Below are positions 50,362-59,678 of a stretch of 64,000 nucleotides of DNA, in pieces. This stretch comes from Pseudomonas sp. UFMG81 (GTDB lineage Bacteria; Pseudomonadota; Gammaproteobacteria; Pseudomonadales; Pseudomonadaceae): the NCBI RefSeq assembly GCF_015354575.1, contig NZ_JACAFQ010000025.1:1-64000 (forward strand), read 5' to 3'. The notes under the pieces are model-generated. The model saw only the letters and a program-made list of their open reading frames with translations. It did no database searches and was not told where the DNA came from. A program made the translations under genes and the position numbers. The number at the start of each line of letters is the position of its first letter. Positions within the stretch are counted from its first letter, which is position 1.

Positions 50362-50514
50362 CAACTACCAAGTAAAAGTACGACCCGGGGCTACATCAGT
50401 CTGCCGGGAATAATTTCAAGGGCAAAGCAAGCCGCTGGCTGGAAAAGCGCGCAGGGCTCTCAACGCCGGCATCACTGAATACACACCACACTGACCTGCC
50501 TGGCCAGCAGCGCC

Positions 50515-51837
50515 TCAGCTATCGACATACTTCAGCGGCATCGTTGCAGTGCCAAGATCGAGTGGGCGACGTCCGAAATACAACGCCGTCAGCCACCCGA
50601 CTGCCCCCATGATCAGGCAGAACCCCACGCATACCCACGGACTCCACGGCATCAACGCAATCAACGCCAGCGGCGTGGTACTGGCCCAAAGCGCGTAGGC
50701 GACGTTGTAGGTGAACGAGATCCCCGACACCCGGATCTGCGCCGGGAACAGCCCGACCATCACCGACGGCACCACCCCCACCACACCACAGGACAGCCCG
50801 GCCACGGCATAGGCCACCCAGGTCATGCCCCACTGCCCCACCAGGCTGGCGTACAACGCGCCGATCCCTAGCGGCAGCACCAGGCTGTAGATCATCAACG
50901 CACGCCAGGCACCGATACGGTCCACCAGCAACCCCGCGAGCACACAGCCGATATTGAGAAAGACGATGCCCACACTGCTCAAGGCGAAGGTATGCCCGGC
51001 AGTCATGCCGAACCGTTGCTGCATCACCGTCGGCGTGATCACTACCAGCACCACCACCGCCGACGTCAGCACACAGGTCAGCAGCGCCGCCGGGACCAGC
51101 GCCCGGCGGTGCTCACTCAGCACACTGCGCAAGGGGAAGGCCACCGGCTGCTCGCGCTGTTCGCGCAGGGCCAGGAATACCGGCGTCTCGCTCAGCCAGC
51201 GGCGCAGCCACACACCAATAACCCCGAACACCCCACCGAGCAGGAACGGATAACGCCACGCGTAATCGAGGATTTCCTGCGCCGTGTAGAGCTGCGCCAG
51301 CAGCGTCGCGGTCAGTGCACCCAACAGGTAGCCAAAGGTCAGCCCAGCTTGCAGAAAGCCCAGCGCATAGCCACGCCGCCCGGCCGGCGCATGCTCGGCG
51401 ACGAAGGTCCAGGCACTGGGCACCTCGCCACCCACCGCCGCCCCTTGCAGGATGCGCAAGGCCAGCAGGATCAGCGGCGCGGCGTAGCCGATATCGGCGT
51501 AGGTCGGCATCACCCCGATCAGCAGGCAGGGCAGCGCCATCATCAGGATACTCAGGCTGAACACCCGCTTGCGCCCCAGGTGGTCGGCGAAATGCGCCAT
51601 CAGGATCCCCCCCAGCGGCCGTGCCAGGTAGCCCGTGACGAAGATCCCGAAGCTCTGCAGCAGGCGCAGCCACTCTGGCATCTCAGGCGGGAAGAACAAC
51701 TGGCTGAGGGTCAGGGCGAAGAACACGAAGATGATGAAATCGTAGATTTCCAGTGCACCACCCAGCGCGGCCAGGCCCAAGGTCCGGTAATCGCCACGGC
51801 TGAAGCCGGGTGTGCGGAGGGTATCGATGGCAGTCAT
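50515..51837 (-). CDS. MFS transporter, metabolite:H+ symporter type
   Basis: 440 residues from MTAIDTLRTPGFSRGD (ATG at 51837); the open frame begins 17 codons earlier. Twelve hydrophobic segments. The loop 2-3 signature appears as GGILMAHFADHLGRKR, and LRILQGAAVGGEVPSAWTFVAEHAP is the helix 4-5 region characteristic of the MHS (citrate/proline/shikimate) branch. The substrate, probably an organic acid or zwitterion, cannot be read from sequence. Confidence 0.87.
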   Translation of the reverse strand: MTAIDTLRTPGFSRGDYRTLGLAALGGALEIYDFIIFVFFALTLSQLFFPPEMPEWLRLLQSFGIFVTGYLARPLGGILMAHFADHLGRKRVFSLSILMMALPCLLIGVMPTYADIGYAAPLILLALRILQGAAVGGEVPSAWTFVAEHAPAGRRGYALGFLQAGLTFGYLLGALTATLLAQLYTAQEILDYAWRYPFLLGGVFGVIGVWLRRWLSETPVFLALREQREQPVAFPLRSVLSEHRRALVPAALLTCVLTSAVVVLVVITPTVMQQRFGMTAGHTFALSSVGIVFLNIGCVLAGLLVDRIGAWRALMIYSLVLPLGIGALYASLVGQWGMTWVAYAVAGLSCGVVGVVPSVMVGLFPAQIRVSGISFTYNVAYALWASTTPLALIALMPWSPWVCVGFCLIMGAVGWLTALYFGRRPLDLGTATMPLKYVDS

Positions 51838-51904
51838 GGCAGCTTCGCAGGTCGGCAAAAGGCCAAGAGGATAGCAAATGCCGGTCACGCGGGCTGCGTT
51901 GCAG

Positions 51905-52390
51905 TCAGGAACTGCGACTGAAGACCGTGCGGGCGAAGTTCATGCGCCGCTTGAGGTAGCCGGCCGGGCTGGACAGGCTGGCCGGCAACGCCACCTGCCC
52001 CACCACCACCGGCAGGTCGATGATCGCCATGAACGAACCCAGCGCTTCACAATCGGGCATGCGCGGCAAGCTCACGCTCACCGCCTGGCGTTCGCTCGGC
52101 GGCACCGTCGGCACCCTCAGCTGCTGCGAGTGATACAACAAGGCATGCTGGATCTGGCTACTGACCCGGCAGAAGCGCGCCAGGTCGACACCGGCATGGC
52201 TGGCCAGCTCGATATTGCCCAGCAGCAGGTTGAACGGTTGCAGGGCACTCTGCACCAGGCGCTGCAACTCTTCGAAACTTTCCACCGGCGCAATGCGGTA
52301 GTAACCCAAGCCATTGAGCAACCATTCCAGCTGCAAGCGATGGTCAGGATGTTCGTCGGCGATGAGGATGCGCATGGATTTGTTGGTCAT
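51905..52390 (-). CDS. Degenerate receiver-domain protein
   Basis: 161 residues from the ATG at 52390 (an alternative is the ATG at 52375). The start RILIADEHPDHRLQLEWLL matches a response-regulator receiver with the acidic pair Asp12-Glu13, but the expected phospho-acceptor Asp is Gly58 in FNLLLGNIEL, and the later conserved Lys is not evident. No output domain follows. It probably acts without phosphorylation or binds a partner. It stands alone between the MFS and sigma-factor genes. Confidence 0.65.
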   Translation of the reverse strand: MTNKSMRILIADEHPDHRLQLEWLLNGLGYYRIAPVESFEELQRLVQSALQPFNLLLGNIELASHAGVDLARFCRVSSQIQHALLYHSQQLRVPTVPPSERQAVSVSLPRMPDCEALGSFMAIIDLPVVVGQVALPASLSSPAGYLKRRMNFARTVFSRSS

Positions 52391-52559
52391 CGTCGGGACC
52401 CGGGCAGCAAGGCAATGAAAAGGCTCCATGACCGTACTGCGCCAGAACAGGCAAACGTCAGGCATACCGCCTGATCGGGTCTTTATTGATAGTTGTCGTG
52501 AAACATCTGGAAATCAAGTTGCCAGTACAGGAAATTTTCACCCGCCCTTCACGCGGTGT

Positions 52560-53036
52560 TCAGCATTCCCACTCGCGCATGCGCACCCGGCAGTGCTTCA
52601 TGGCGTTGACGATGTGCTTTTCCACCAGGCTGCGGGAAATCCCAAGGCGCTCGGCGATCTGCTGGTGCGACAGGCCATCGAGCTTGCGCAGCAGGAAGCT
52701 GTCGCGGCACACCCCACTCAGCTCGTCCAACGCCTGCTGCATCAGCGCCAGGCGCTGGTCCAGTTGCATGCCATGGGTGGGTGCCGGGCTGTGCCAGCGC
52801 TCGTCGCTGTCGAGCACCTCCAGCGGTTCGGCCTGGCGCACCTGTTGCCGCCGATGACGGTCGACCACCAGGTTCAGCGCGGTGCGGTAGAGGAACGCCC
52901 GCGGGTGCTCGATCTGCTCGCCCTCGGTGCGCTCCAGTACCCGCAGGTAGGCGTCATGGGCGACGTCTTCCGCCGCCTGGCGGTTGCCCAGGCGCGCGGA
53001 AAGGAAACTCACCAATTCGCGATAGTAATGTTCCAC
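52560..53036 (-). CDS. fpvI: FpvI-type ECF sigma factor
   Basis: 158 residues from the GTG at 53036 (VEHYYRELVSFLSARLG); the open frame runs upstream but is not plausible protein. Sigma region 2 (QAAEDVAHDAYLRVLE; PRAFLYRTALNLVVDRHRR) and region 4 HTH (LSHQQIAERLGISRSLVEKH) are clear. Position next to pvdRT-opmQ matches fpvI of P. aeruginosa, which drives the ferripyoverdine receptor gene; the symbol rests on synteny. A Fur-box-like site overlaps its -10. No adjacent anti-sigma gene (fpvR) is present. Confidence 0.82.
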   Translation of the reverse strand: MEHYYRELVSFLSARLGNRQAAEDVAHDAYLRVLERTEGEQIEHPRAFLYRTALNLVVDRHRRQQVRQAEPLEVLDSDERWHSPAPTHGMQLDQRLALMQQALDELSGVCRDSFLLRKLDGLSHQQIAERLGISRSLVEKHIVNAMKHCRVRMREWEC

Positions 53037-53114
53037 GACGGCACCTGGCGTATCCCTGCGCAAACGCTGACATGGGACGGACAGCGGGATCGGATGTAAG
53101 AGACGAAAGATCTT

Positions 53115-53133
53115 ACAAATTATAATTATTCTC
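53115..53133 (-). promoter_or_regulatory. Fur-box-like site over the fpvI promoter
   Basis: By my alignment, GAGAATAATTATAATTTGT on the minus strand matches 12 of 19 positions of the Fur consensus. It contains TATAAT, a good -10, about 85 bases ahead of the GTG. Iron-loaded Fur would block transcription. Confidence 0.7.
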
Positions 53134-53164
53134 AGCAACAGCAAAGACTGGCCCTTTGCCGCGC

Positions 53165-53188
53165 TAAATCGGCGTGCTCCACCTTCGT
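53165..53188 (+). promoter_or_regulatory. PvdS iron-starvation box of pvdRT-opmQ
   Basis: TAAAT-N16-CGT, the PvdS-dependent promoter pattern, ends 68 bases before the pvdR ATG. Confidence 0.75.
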
Positions 53189-53255
53189 TTAACTGGGACC
53201 CCCGAGCGCGCCGCCTCCGACCGCGCCCGGCCACATTCTCCGGCTGGAAGCCCGC

Positions 53256-54431
53256 ATGACTCGCATACCCGCCCCCCGCCGCCGCCTGCTGATCGTCGCC
53301 CTGGGCCTGCTAGGCCTGGGCAGCCTGATCGCCTGGACCACCCTGCCCCTTGGCGGCGCCCCGGTCACCACCGTACCGGTGACCCGCGCCGATATCGAAA
53401 GCAGCGTCACCGCCCTGGGCACCTTGCAACCGCGCCGCTACGTCGACGTCGGCGCCCAGGCTTCCGGGCAGATCCGCAAGCTGCACGTCGAGGTCGGCGA
53501 CGAAGTCCGCCAGGGCCAGCTGCTGGTGGAAATCGACCCGTCCACGCAGCAAGCCAAGCTCGACGCCGGCCGTTACTCAATCGACAACCTCAAGGCCCAG
53601 CTCGCCGAACAACGCGCCCAGTACCTGCTCGCCCAGCAGCAGCACCAGCGCCAGCGCGACCTGGCCGCCGCCGGCGCCACCCGCCAGGAAGACCTGCAGG
53701 CCGCCCAGGCCCAGCTGAAAGTTACCCAAGCGCGCATCGACATGTACCAGTCGCAGATCCGCCAGGCCCAGGCCAGCCTGCGCAGCGACGAGGCCGAACT
53801 GGGCTACACGCGCATCTACGCGCCCATGAGCGGCACCGTGGTGGCGGTGGACGCCCGCGAAGGCCAGACCCTCAACGCCCAGCAACAGACCCCGCTGATC
53901 CTGCGCATCGCCAAGCTGTCGCCGATGACCGTCTGGGCCCAGGTGTCCGAAGCCGACATCGGCAAGGTCAAGCCCGGCATGAGTGCCTATTTCACCACCC
54001 TGGCCGGCGGCAAGCGCCGCTGGAGCAGCCAGGTGCGGCAGATCCTGCCGGTCCCGCCCAAGCCGCTGGACCAGACCAGCCAGGGCAACGGCAGCCCGGC
54101 CAGCGCCACGTCCGGCACCACCGGCAGCAAGGTGGTGCAGTACACCGTGCTGCTCGACGTCGACAACCCCGACGGCGCGCTGATGGCCGAGATGACCACC
54201 CAGGTGTTCTTCGTCGCCGGGCAAGCCAGCCAGGTACTCAGCGCCCCGCTGGCGGCGCTGGACGACACCCCCGGCGACGGCCTGCGCCTGGCCCAGGTGC
54301 TCAACAGCAACGGCAAGGTCGAGTCGCGCCAGGTGCGCACCGGCCTGAGCGACCGCCTGCGCGTGCAGATCCTCGACGGCCTGCGCGAAGGCGAACGCCT
54401 GGTGATCGGCGCACCGGCCAGCGGAGGTTGA
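53256..54431 (+). CDS. pvdR: PvdR, periplasmic adaptor of the pyoverdine efflux pump
   Basis: 391 residues, MacA-like. N-terminal membrane anchor (about 10-30), lipoyl halves ([20 protein letters not shown] and [20 protein letters not shown]) around a long coiled-coil hairpin (about 95-175), then a beta-barrel domain. With PvdT and OpmQ it exports or recycles pyoverdine from the periplasm. The stop overlaps the spacing to pvdT by one base gap. It lies behind an iron-starvation box. The call is based on this operon position, since the sequence alone says MacA family. Confidence 0.9.
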   Translation: MTRIPAPRRRLLIVALGLLGLGSLIAWTTLPLGGAPVTTVPVTRADIESSVTALGTLQPRRYVDVGAQASGQIRKLHVEVGDEVRQGQLLVEIDPSTQQAKLDAGRYSIDNLKAQLAEQRAQYLLAQQQHQRQRDLAAAGATRQEDLQAAQAQLKVTQARIDMYQSQIRQAQASLRSDEAELGYTRIYAPMSGTVVAVDAREGQTLNAQQQTPLILRIAKLSPMTVWAQVSEADIGKVKPGMSAYFTTLAGGKRRWSSQVRQILPVPPKPLDQTSQGNGSPASATSGTTGSKVVQYTVLLDVDNPDGALMAEMTTQVFFVAGQASQVLSAPLAALDDTPGDGLRLAQVLNSNGKVESRQVRTGLSDRLRVQILDGLREGERLVIGAPASGG

Positions 54432-54432
54432 G

Positions 54433-56400
54433 ATGAGTGCCCCCCTCATCGAGCTGTGCAACATCCGTAAATCCTACGGCGGCGTCGATTCGCCCAAGGT
54501 CGAGGTGCTGCGCGGCATCAGCCTGAGCATCCACCCGGGTGAGTTCGTCGCCATCGTCGGCGCCTCCGGCTCCGGCAAGTCCACCCTGATGAACATCCTC
54601 GGCTGCCTCGACCGCCCCACTTCGGGCAGCTACCGTTTTGCCGGCCGTGATGTGGCAGAGCTGGGCAGCGACGAACTCGCCTGGCTGCGCCGCGAGGCCT
54701 TCGGCTTCGTGTTCCAGGGTTACCACCTGATTCCCTCCGGCTCGGCCCAGGAAAACGTCGAGATGCCGGCCATCTATGCCGGCATCCCCCCGGCCGAACG
54801 CCACGCCCGTGCCCGCGCCCTGCTCGACCGCCTGGGCCTGGCCAGCCGCACTGGCAACCGCCCGCACCAGCTGTCCGGCGGCCAGCAGCAACGGGTGTCG
54901 ATCGCCCGCGCGCTGATGAACGGCGGCCATATCATCCTCGCCGACGAACCCACTGGCGCCCTCGACAGCCACAGCGGCGCCGAGGTCATGGCCCTGCTCG
55001 ACGAGCTGGCCAGCCAGGGCCACGTGATCATCCTCATCACCCACGACCGCGAAGTCGCCGCCCGCGCCCAGCGGATCATCGAAGTGCGTGACGGCGAGGT
55101 GGTCAGCGACACCGCCAGTGAACAGGCACCCGCCGAGCCAGCTGAGCATTTGCAGGCCGACGACCTGCGCCAGCGCCTGGACCGTGGCGCCACCCTCAAG
55201 GGCGCCTGGAAAGGCGAGCTGCTCGAATCGTTGCAGGCGGCCTGGCGGGTGATGTGGATCAACCGCTTCCGCACCGCCCTGACCTTGCTGGGTATCGTCA
55301 TCGGCGTGGCCTCGGTGGTGGTGATGCTGGCAGTCGGTGAAGGCAGCAAGCGCCAGGTGATGGCACAGATGGCCGCGTTCGGTTCGAACATCCTCTACCT
55401 CAACGGCAAGCACGCCACCGAACGCGAACCGGGCGGCATCGTCAGCCTCGACGATGTCGCCGCAGTCGCCGAGCTGCCCTTGGTCAAGCACGTGATGCCG
55501 GTGATCGGCGAACAGCTGATGGTGCGCCACGGCAACAACAGCCAGTCGTTCTATGTGGGCGGCAACAACACCTGGTTCCCCGAGATCTTCAACTGGCCGG
55601 TGGTCGAAGGCAGCTTCTACACCGAGGCCGACGAAGCCAACGGCGCCGCCGTGGCAGTGATCGGCCAGAAAGTGCGCGACAAGATGTTCGGCGCGGGCAG
55701 CAACCCGCTCGGCCAGTACCTGCTGATCGGCAACGTGCCGTTCCAGGTGATCGGCATTCTTGCCGCCAAAGGCGCAAGCTCCGGCGACCAGGACAGCGAC
55801 GAGCGCATCGCCGTGCCCTACTCCGCCGCCGCCATCCGCCTGTTCGGCAGTGCACGCGACCCCGAGTACATCGCCGTCGCCGCCCTCGACTCCAGCCGCG
55901 TGCACGAGACCGAGAAAGCCATCGAGCGCCTGCTGCTGCAACGCCACCAGGGAAAGCACGACTTCGACCTGACCAACGACGCCGCACTGATCCAGGCCGA
56001 GGCCCGTACCCAGAACAGCCTGTCGCTGATGCTTGGGGCAATCGCCGCAATTTCCCTGCTGGTCGGCGGCATCGGGGTGATGAACATCATGCTCATGACC
56101 GTGCGCGAGCGTACCCGCGAGATCGGCATCCGCATGGCCACCGGCGCCCGCCAGCGCGACATCCTGCGCCAGTTCCTCACCGAAGCGGTGCTGCTGTCGA
56201 TGGTCGGCGGCGTCACCGGCATCGCCCTGGCCCTGGCCATCGGCGGCAGCCTGAAGCTCGCCGACATCGCCGTGGCCTTCGCCCTGCCCGCCATCCTCGG
56301 CGCCTTTGCCTGCGCGGTGGTCACCGGCGTGGTGTTCGGCTTCATGCCGGCCCGCAAGGCCGCCCGCCTCGACCCGGTCAAAGCCCTTACCAGCGAATAG
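54433..56400 (+). CDS. pvdT: PvdT, ABC ATPase-permease of the pyoverdine pump
   Basis: 655 residues, MacB-like. N-terminal ABC domain with Walker A GASGSGKS (43-50), signature [15 protein letters not shown] and Walker [16 protein letters not shown]; then one membrane helix, a large periplasmic domain and three C-terminal helices, with the FtsX-like ending [17 protein letters not shown]. Powers export of pyoverdine through PvdR and OpmQ. It starts one base after pvdR. Confidence 0.93.
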   Translation: MSAPLIELCNIRKSYGGVDSPKVEVLRGISLSIHPGEFVAIVGASGSGKSTLMNILGCLDRPTSGSYRFAGRDVAELGSDELAWLRREAFGFVFQGYHLIPSGSAQENVEMPAIYAGIPPAERHARARALLDRLGLASRTGNRPHQLSGGQQQRVSIARALMNGGHIILADEPTGALDSHSGAEVMALLDELASQGHVIILITHDREVAARAQRIIEVRDGEVVSDTASEQAPAEPAEHLQADDLRQRLDRGATLKGAWKGELLESLQAAWRVMWINRFRTALTLLGIVIGVASVVVMLAVGEGSKRQVMAQMAAFGSNILYLNGKHATEREPGGIVSLDDVAAVAELPLVKHVMPVIGEQLMVRHGNNSQSFYVGGNNTWFPEIFNWPVVEGSFYTEADEANGAAVAVIGQKVRDKMFGAGSNPLGQYLLIGNVPFQVIGILAAKGASSGDQDSDERIAVPYSAAAIRLFGSARDPEYIAVAALDSSRVHETEKAIERLLLQRHQGKHDFDLTNDAALIQAEARTQNSLSLMLGAIAAISLLVGGIGVMNIMLMTVRERTREIGIRMATGARQRDILRQFLTEAVLLSMVGGVTGIALALAIGGSLKLADIAVAFALPAILGAFACAVVTGVVFGFMPARKAARLDPVKALTSE

Positions 56401-56403
56401 TCC

Positions 56404-57822
56404 ATGACGATCCCCAGCCGTATCAGCCTGTTGACCCTGAGCCTGCTGCTCGCCGCCTGCAGCAGCCCGCCGCCGCCCGCCGCAGGCATCGACACCCCGA
56501 CGGCCTGGCAAGGCGCCGTGAACACCACCCAGCCGTGGCCCGACAGCCAGTGGTGGCAGGGCTTCGCCAGCCCGGCACTGGATCAGTTGGTGGCGCGCGC
56601 TCGCCTGAACAGCCATGACCTGGCCGCCGCCGCCGCGCGGGTACGCCAGGCCCAGGCCAATGCAGTGATCGCTGGTGCACCCTTGCTGCCCGAGTTGCAG
56701 TTGGGCCTGGACGGCAGCCGCCAGCGCCTGCTGCGCGGCGAAGGCAACGACCAGCTCGACGCCAGCAGCAGCGAGCGCACCAGCACCTCGTTCGGCACCC
56801 GCCTTAGCGCCAGCTACGAGATCGATTTCTGGGGCGGCCTGCGCGCCGCCCGCGACAGCGCCCTGCACTCACTCAGCGCCAGCCGCTTCGAGCGCCAGAC
56901 CGTGGAGCTGACCCTGGTCAGCGCCGTCGCCGACAGCTACCTGCAAGGGCTGGCCCTGGACGAGCAGCTGCGCATCGCTCGCCTGAACCTCGACAACGCC
57001 CGGGACGTGCTGCGCCTGGTCGAAGCCCGCGAAACGTCAGGCTCGGCCACCCGCCTGGAACTGGCCCAGCAGCGCAGCCTGGTGGCCGCCCAGGAACGCC
57101 AGTTGCCGCTGCTGGAGCAGCGTCGGCAAGACAACCGGGTGACCCTGGCCACCCTGCTAGGCGACCCGGTACAGGCCCTGCCTGGTAATGCTGAGCCGAT
57201 CGGCGCGCTGCGCTGGCCGCAGATCGGCAGCGGCGTGCCCAGCGAGCTGCTGAGCCGGCGCCCCGACATCTCCGCCGCCGAAGCACGCCTGGCCGCGGCC
57301 AGCGCCGACGTGCAGGTGGCACGGGCCGCGCTGCTGCCACGCCTGGTGCTGGGCGCGGACCTGGGCAGCGGCGCCACCACCTTCGCCAATCTCTTCGACA
57401 GCCCCTACTACACCCTCACCGCAGGCATCACCGCGCCGATCTTCAACAATGGCCGCCTGCGCGCCCAACGCGACCTGGCCAACGCCGAGCAGCAGGAGCT
57501 GCTGGAGAATTACCGCGCCAGCATCCTGGCCGGCTTCGCCGATGTCGAGAAAGCGCTCAACGCCATCAGCGGCGTGGAGCGCCAACGGCAATGGCAGGAC
57601 CAGGAAGTCGAACAGGCGCGCATCGCCTTCGACCTCGCCCAGCAGCGCTATGCCGCCGGTGCCGAGACGCTGTTGAGCGTGCTGGAAACCCAACGCACCC
57701 TGTACCTGGCCCAGGACGAGCAGGCACAGCTGAAGCTGGCGCGGCTGCAGGGCAGCGTGGCGTTGTACAAGGCATTGGGTGGGGGTTGGCAGGCGGGGCA
57801 GGAGCTGGCGAAAAACCGCTGA
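56404..57822 (+). CDS. opmQ: OpmQ, outer-membrane efflux lipoprotein
   Basis: 472 residues, NodT/TolC-type. Lipoprotein signal LLAAC (Cys19), two outer-membrane efflux repeats (SYEIDFWGGLRAARD... and ...LTAGITAPIFNNGRLRAQRD) with long helical segments. Completes the PvdRT-OpmQ tripartite pump. Three bases after the pvdT stop. A REP pair closes the operon against convergent pvdP. Confidence 0.93.
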   Translation: MTIPSRISLLTLSLLLAACSSPPPPAAGIDTPTAWQGAVNTTQPWPDSQWWQGFASPALDQLVARARLNSHDLAAAAARVRQAQANAVIAGAPLLPELQLGLDGSRQRLLRGEGNDQLDASSSERTSTSFGTRLSASYEIDFWGGLRAARDSALHSLSASRFERQTVELTLVSAVADSYLQGLALDEQLRIARLNLDNARDVLRLVEARETSGSATRLELAQQRSLVAAQERQLPLLEQRRQDNRVTLATLLGDPVQALPGNAEPIGALRWPQIGSGVPSELLSRRPDISAAEARLAAASADVQVARAALLPRLVLGADLGSGATTFANLFDSPYYTLTAGITAPIFNNGRLRAQRDLANAEQQELLENYRASILAGFADVEKALNAISGVERQRQWQDQEVEQARIAFDLAQQRYAAGAETLLSVLETQRTLYLAQDEQAQLKLARLQGSVALYKALGGGWQAGQELAKNR

Positions 57823-57847
57823 AACGGCTCGCTCACTCGCAGCGGCG

Positions 57848-57919
57848 TGGGAGCGGGCTTGCCCCGCGATAGCATCGGTCCAGGTACCCTGGCCATCGCG
57901 GGGCAAGCCCGCTCCCACA
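57848..57919. repeat. REP-type inverted repeat
   Basis: TGGGAGCGGGCTTGCCCCGC and its complement (CAAGCCCGCTCCCACA) face each other between convergent opmQ and pvdP. Same class as 17141-17206. Confidence 0.85.
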
Positions 57920-57932
57920 GGCGTGATCTACC

Positions 57933-59555
57933 TCACGTGGTGATGTTCTTCATCGACAGATGCCGCGCATACCACGGCCGACGCGGCACCTTGCGCAGCA
58001 ACCCGTCGATCTTGTCGTCCTCGCCGAAGGTGATGCGCAAGGCCAGTTTCATCACCTCCACATCCATCTCCACCGACTTGCCCGGGCGCAGGCCCGGCTG
58101 GGTGCTGCAACCGTGCGTGTCCGGCCCCAGCCAGGGATCGTCGACCTCCACCCAGCGCCCCGGCGCGAACCACTGCACGCCGTTGACCTCCTGGCGCCGC
58201 ACCTGCCCGGGGTGGTAGCGCTCATGGGCCCGGAACCAGTCGTCGATGCGGTCGTCGATCCAGCCATGGAAGGCCCAGAACACCGGGTTGACGTGGGACG
58301 AGAACGGGTCGCCGAGGAAGTCGTTGTCGCGCTCGAACCAGCGCGCGGCGAAGTCCGAGGGCTCGCGCGCATAGGGTACCGGCGCGCCATTGATCGGGTC
58401 GCGCGGCACCGATGCCCAGCACATGTGCAACCAGTCGTGCAGGTTCATCTCCAGCTCTGAACCGAGCGCCCCCAGCGACAGCTTCGACAGGTACAAAGGG
58501 TCCTGGTACTGCGACTCCCACACCTGGAAGTTGCTGCAGAAGGTCTCGCCGGCCTTGATCGCCGCCACCCACTGGCCGTACTCCTGGTCATCGGTGGCCT
58601 GCCAGGCCGGCGGCACGCGATAGCCATCGTGGTTGTCGTGGTAGCGGGCGAAACCCACCCGGTCGAACTCGACGTTCGGTTGCGGCAACGGGAAGCGCTG
58701 CCAGGACGGCAGGTCCTGCAGGGTGCGGGCGTGCATCAGCATGTGCCGGTGCATGAACAGGAAGTCGATGCCCGAGCCATTGCGGTGCTTGCGCGTACCC
58801 CGGGCATCGCGCTCGCGATCCCGTGGGCCGGGCTGCCAGCCCAGGCCGCGCAGCGCGTTGTGCTTCTCTTTGGAGAGCTTGTGCCACTGGTCGCGGGTGG
58901 CGTGCCACAGCTGGTGGAACAGGCGGTGCTCGGCGCCGATCACCCAGTCCTGCATCTGCGGGGTATAGGGGAGGCGCTCGCGGGCCTCGGGGAACGGGCG
59001 CTTGACCGCGACGAAATGGTTGTCCTGCAACGGCAGCATCAGCGGCCGGTCCAGGCGCTGCGCGCGTCCGCTCAACGTCCCGGGGCCGGCATTGGCAAAG
59101 TCGCCCCACACCTCGTCGAGCTTGGCCACGCATTCATAGCTCGGGCCACCGCGCTGGCTCATCAGGCGCCAGCGCACCTCGCCGCTGTTGGCCCCGACCA
59201 GGTCGCCGAGCACGCGGTAGGCCGCCTCGCCGTCGCCGCGCAGGCGCTCGCCGGTATCGACGAAGCCCCGCAGGCCACGGCCCTTGGTGGCGACGTCGAT
59301 GAACAGCTCGAGCCCCTGCCCGGGCAGGCCCTCCAGGCCGCCGTCAGCGCCGCTGAAGCGAATGTCCCAGACACCGCGCAGCAAGTCCGCCAGCACCTGC
59401 CCGGCCGGGTCGGCCAGCTCGACGCTGGCCTCGCCCGGGGTGACCACATCGTCTTCCGGGTCGTGGGTCAGTTCCTTGTGCGCGTAGTAGGCCGCCGTGC
59501 CGGCCGCCCCCGCCACCGCCAGGCCGGCGATGAATCCTCGTCGAGAAATTGTCAT
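57933..59555 (-). CDS. pvdP: PvdP, tyrosinase for pyoverdine chromophore maturation
   Basis: 540 residues. A Tat signal (SRRGFIAG) exports it folded to the periplasm. Copper-ligand His clusters are present: HRLFHQLWH, LHDWLHMCW and FWAFHGWIDDRIDDWF. In P. aeruginosa PvdP oxidises the ferribactin Tyr and so completes the dihydroxyquinoline chromophore. Length and motifs agree. An iron-starvation box lies 48 bases upstream, overlapping that of the divergent reductase gene. Confidence 0.93.
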   Translation of the reverse strand: MTISRRGFIAGLAVAGAAGTAAYYAHKELTHDPEDDVVTPGEASVELADPAGQVLADLLRGVWDIRFSGADGGLEGLPGQGLELFIDVATKGRGLRGFVDTGERLRGDGEAAYRVLGDLVGANSGEVRWRLMSQRGGPSYECVAKLDEVWGDFANAGPGTLSGRAQRLDRPLMLPLQDNHFVAVKRPFPEARERLPYTPQMQDWVIGAEHRLFHQLWHATRDQWHKLSKEKHNALRGLGWQPGPRDRERDARGTRKHRNGSGIDFLFMHRHMLMHARTLQDLPSWQRFPLPQPNVEFDRVGFARYHDNHDGYRVPPAWQATDDQEYGQWVAAIKAGETFCSNFQVWESQYQDPLYLSKLSLGALGSELEMNLHDWLHMCWASVPRDPINGAPVPYAREPSDFAARWFERDNDFLGDPFSSHVNPVFWAFHGWIDDRIDDWFRAHERYHPGQVRRQEVNGVQWFAPGRWVEVDDPWLGPDTHGCSTQPGLRPGKSVEMDVEVMKLALRITFGEDDKIDGLLRKVPRRPWYARHLSMKNITT

Positions 59556-59602
59556 TGCGCCTCAATCCGTCTCCGCGTGCCGCGGCTTCTATCCAAGCTA
59601 GG

Positions 59603-59626
59603 ACGGATGCGGCCCGGGTAAATTTA
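59603..59626 (-). promoter_or_regulatory. PvdS iron-starvation box of pvdP
   Basis: On the minus strand TAAAT-N16-CGT. Its TAAAT shares the palindrome TAAATTTA with the box of the divergent reductase gene. Confidence 0.78.
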
Positions 59627-59643
59627 GCGGGCTGGGTGCTCGT
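59619..59643 (+). promoter_or_regulatory. PvdS iron-starvation box of the siderophore-interacting protein
   Basis: TAAAT-N17-CGT on the plus strand, ending 35 bases before the ATG at 59679 and overlapping the pvdP box by eight bases. Confidence 0.75.
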
Positions 59644-59678
59644 CTTCCGGGTATCACCCTTCGCCCGAGGTACCCCCC

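Noticed and set aside
54301-56868. An 855-codon minus-strand frame opposite pvdT.
   Set aside because: Antisense shadow; the sense gene has all ABC motifs.
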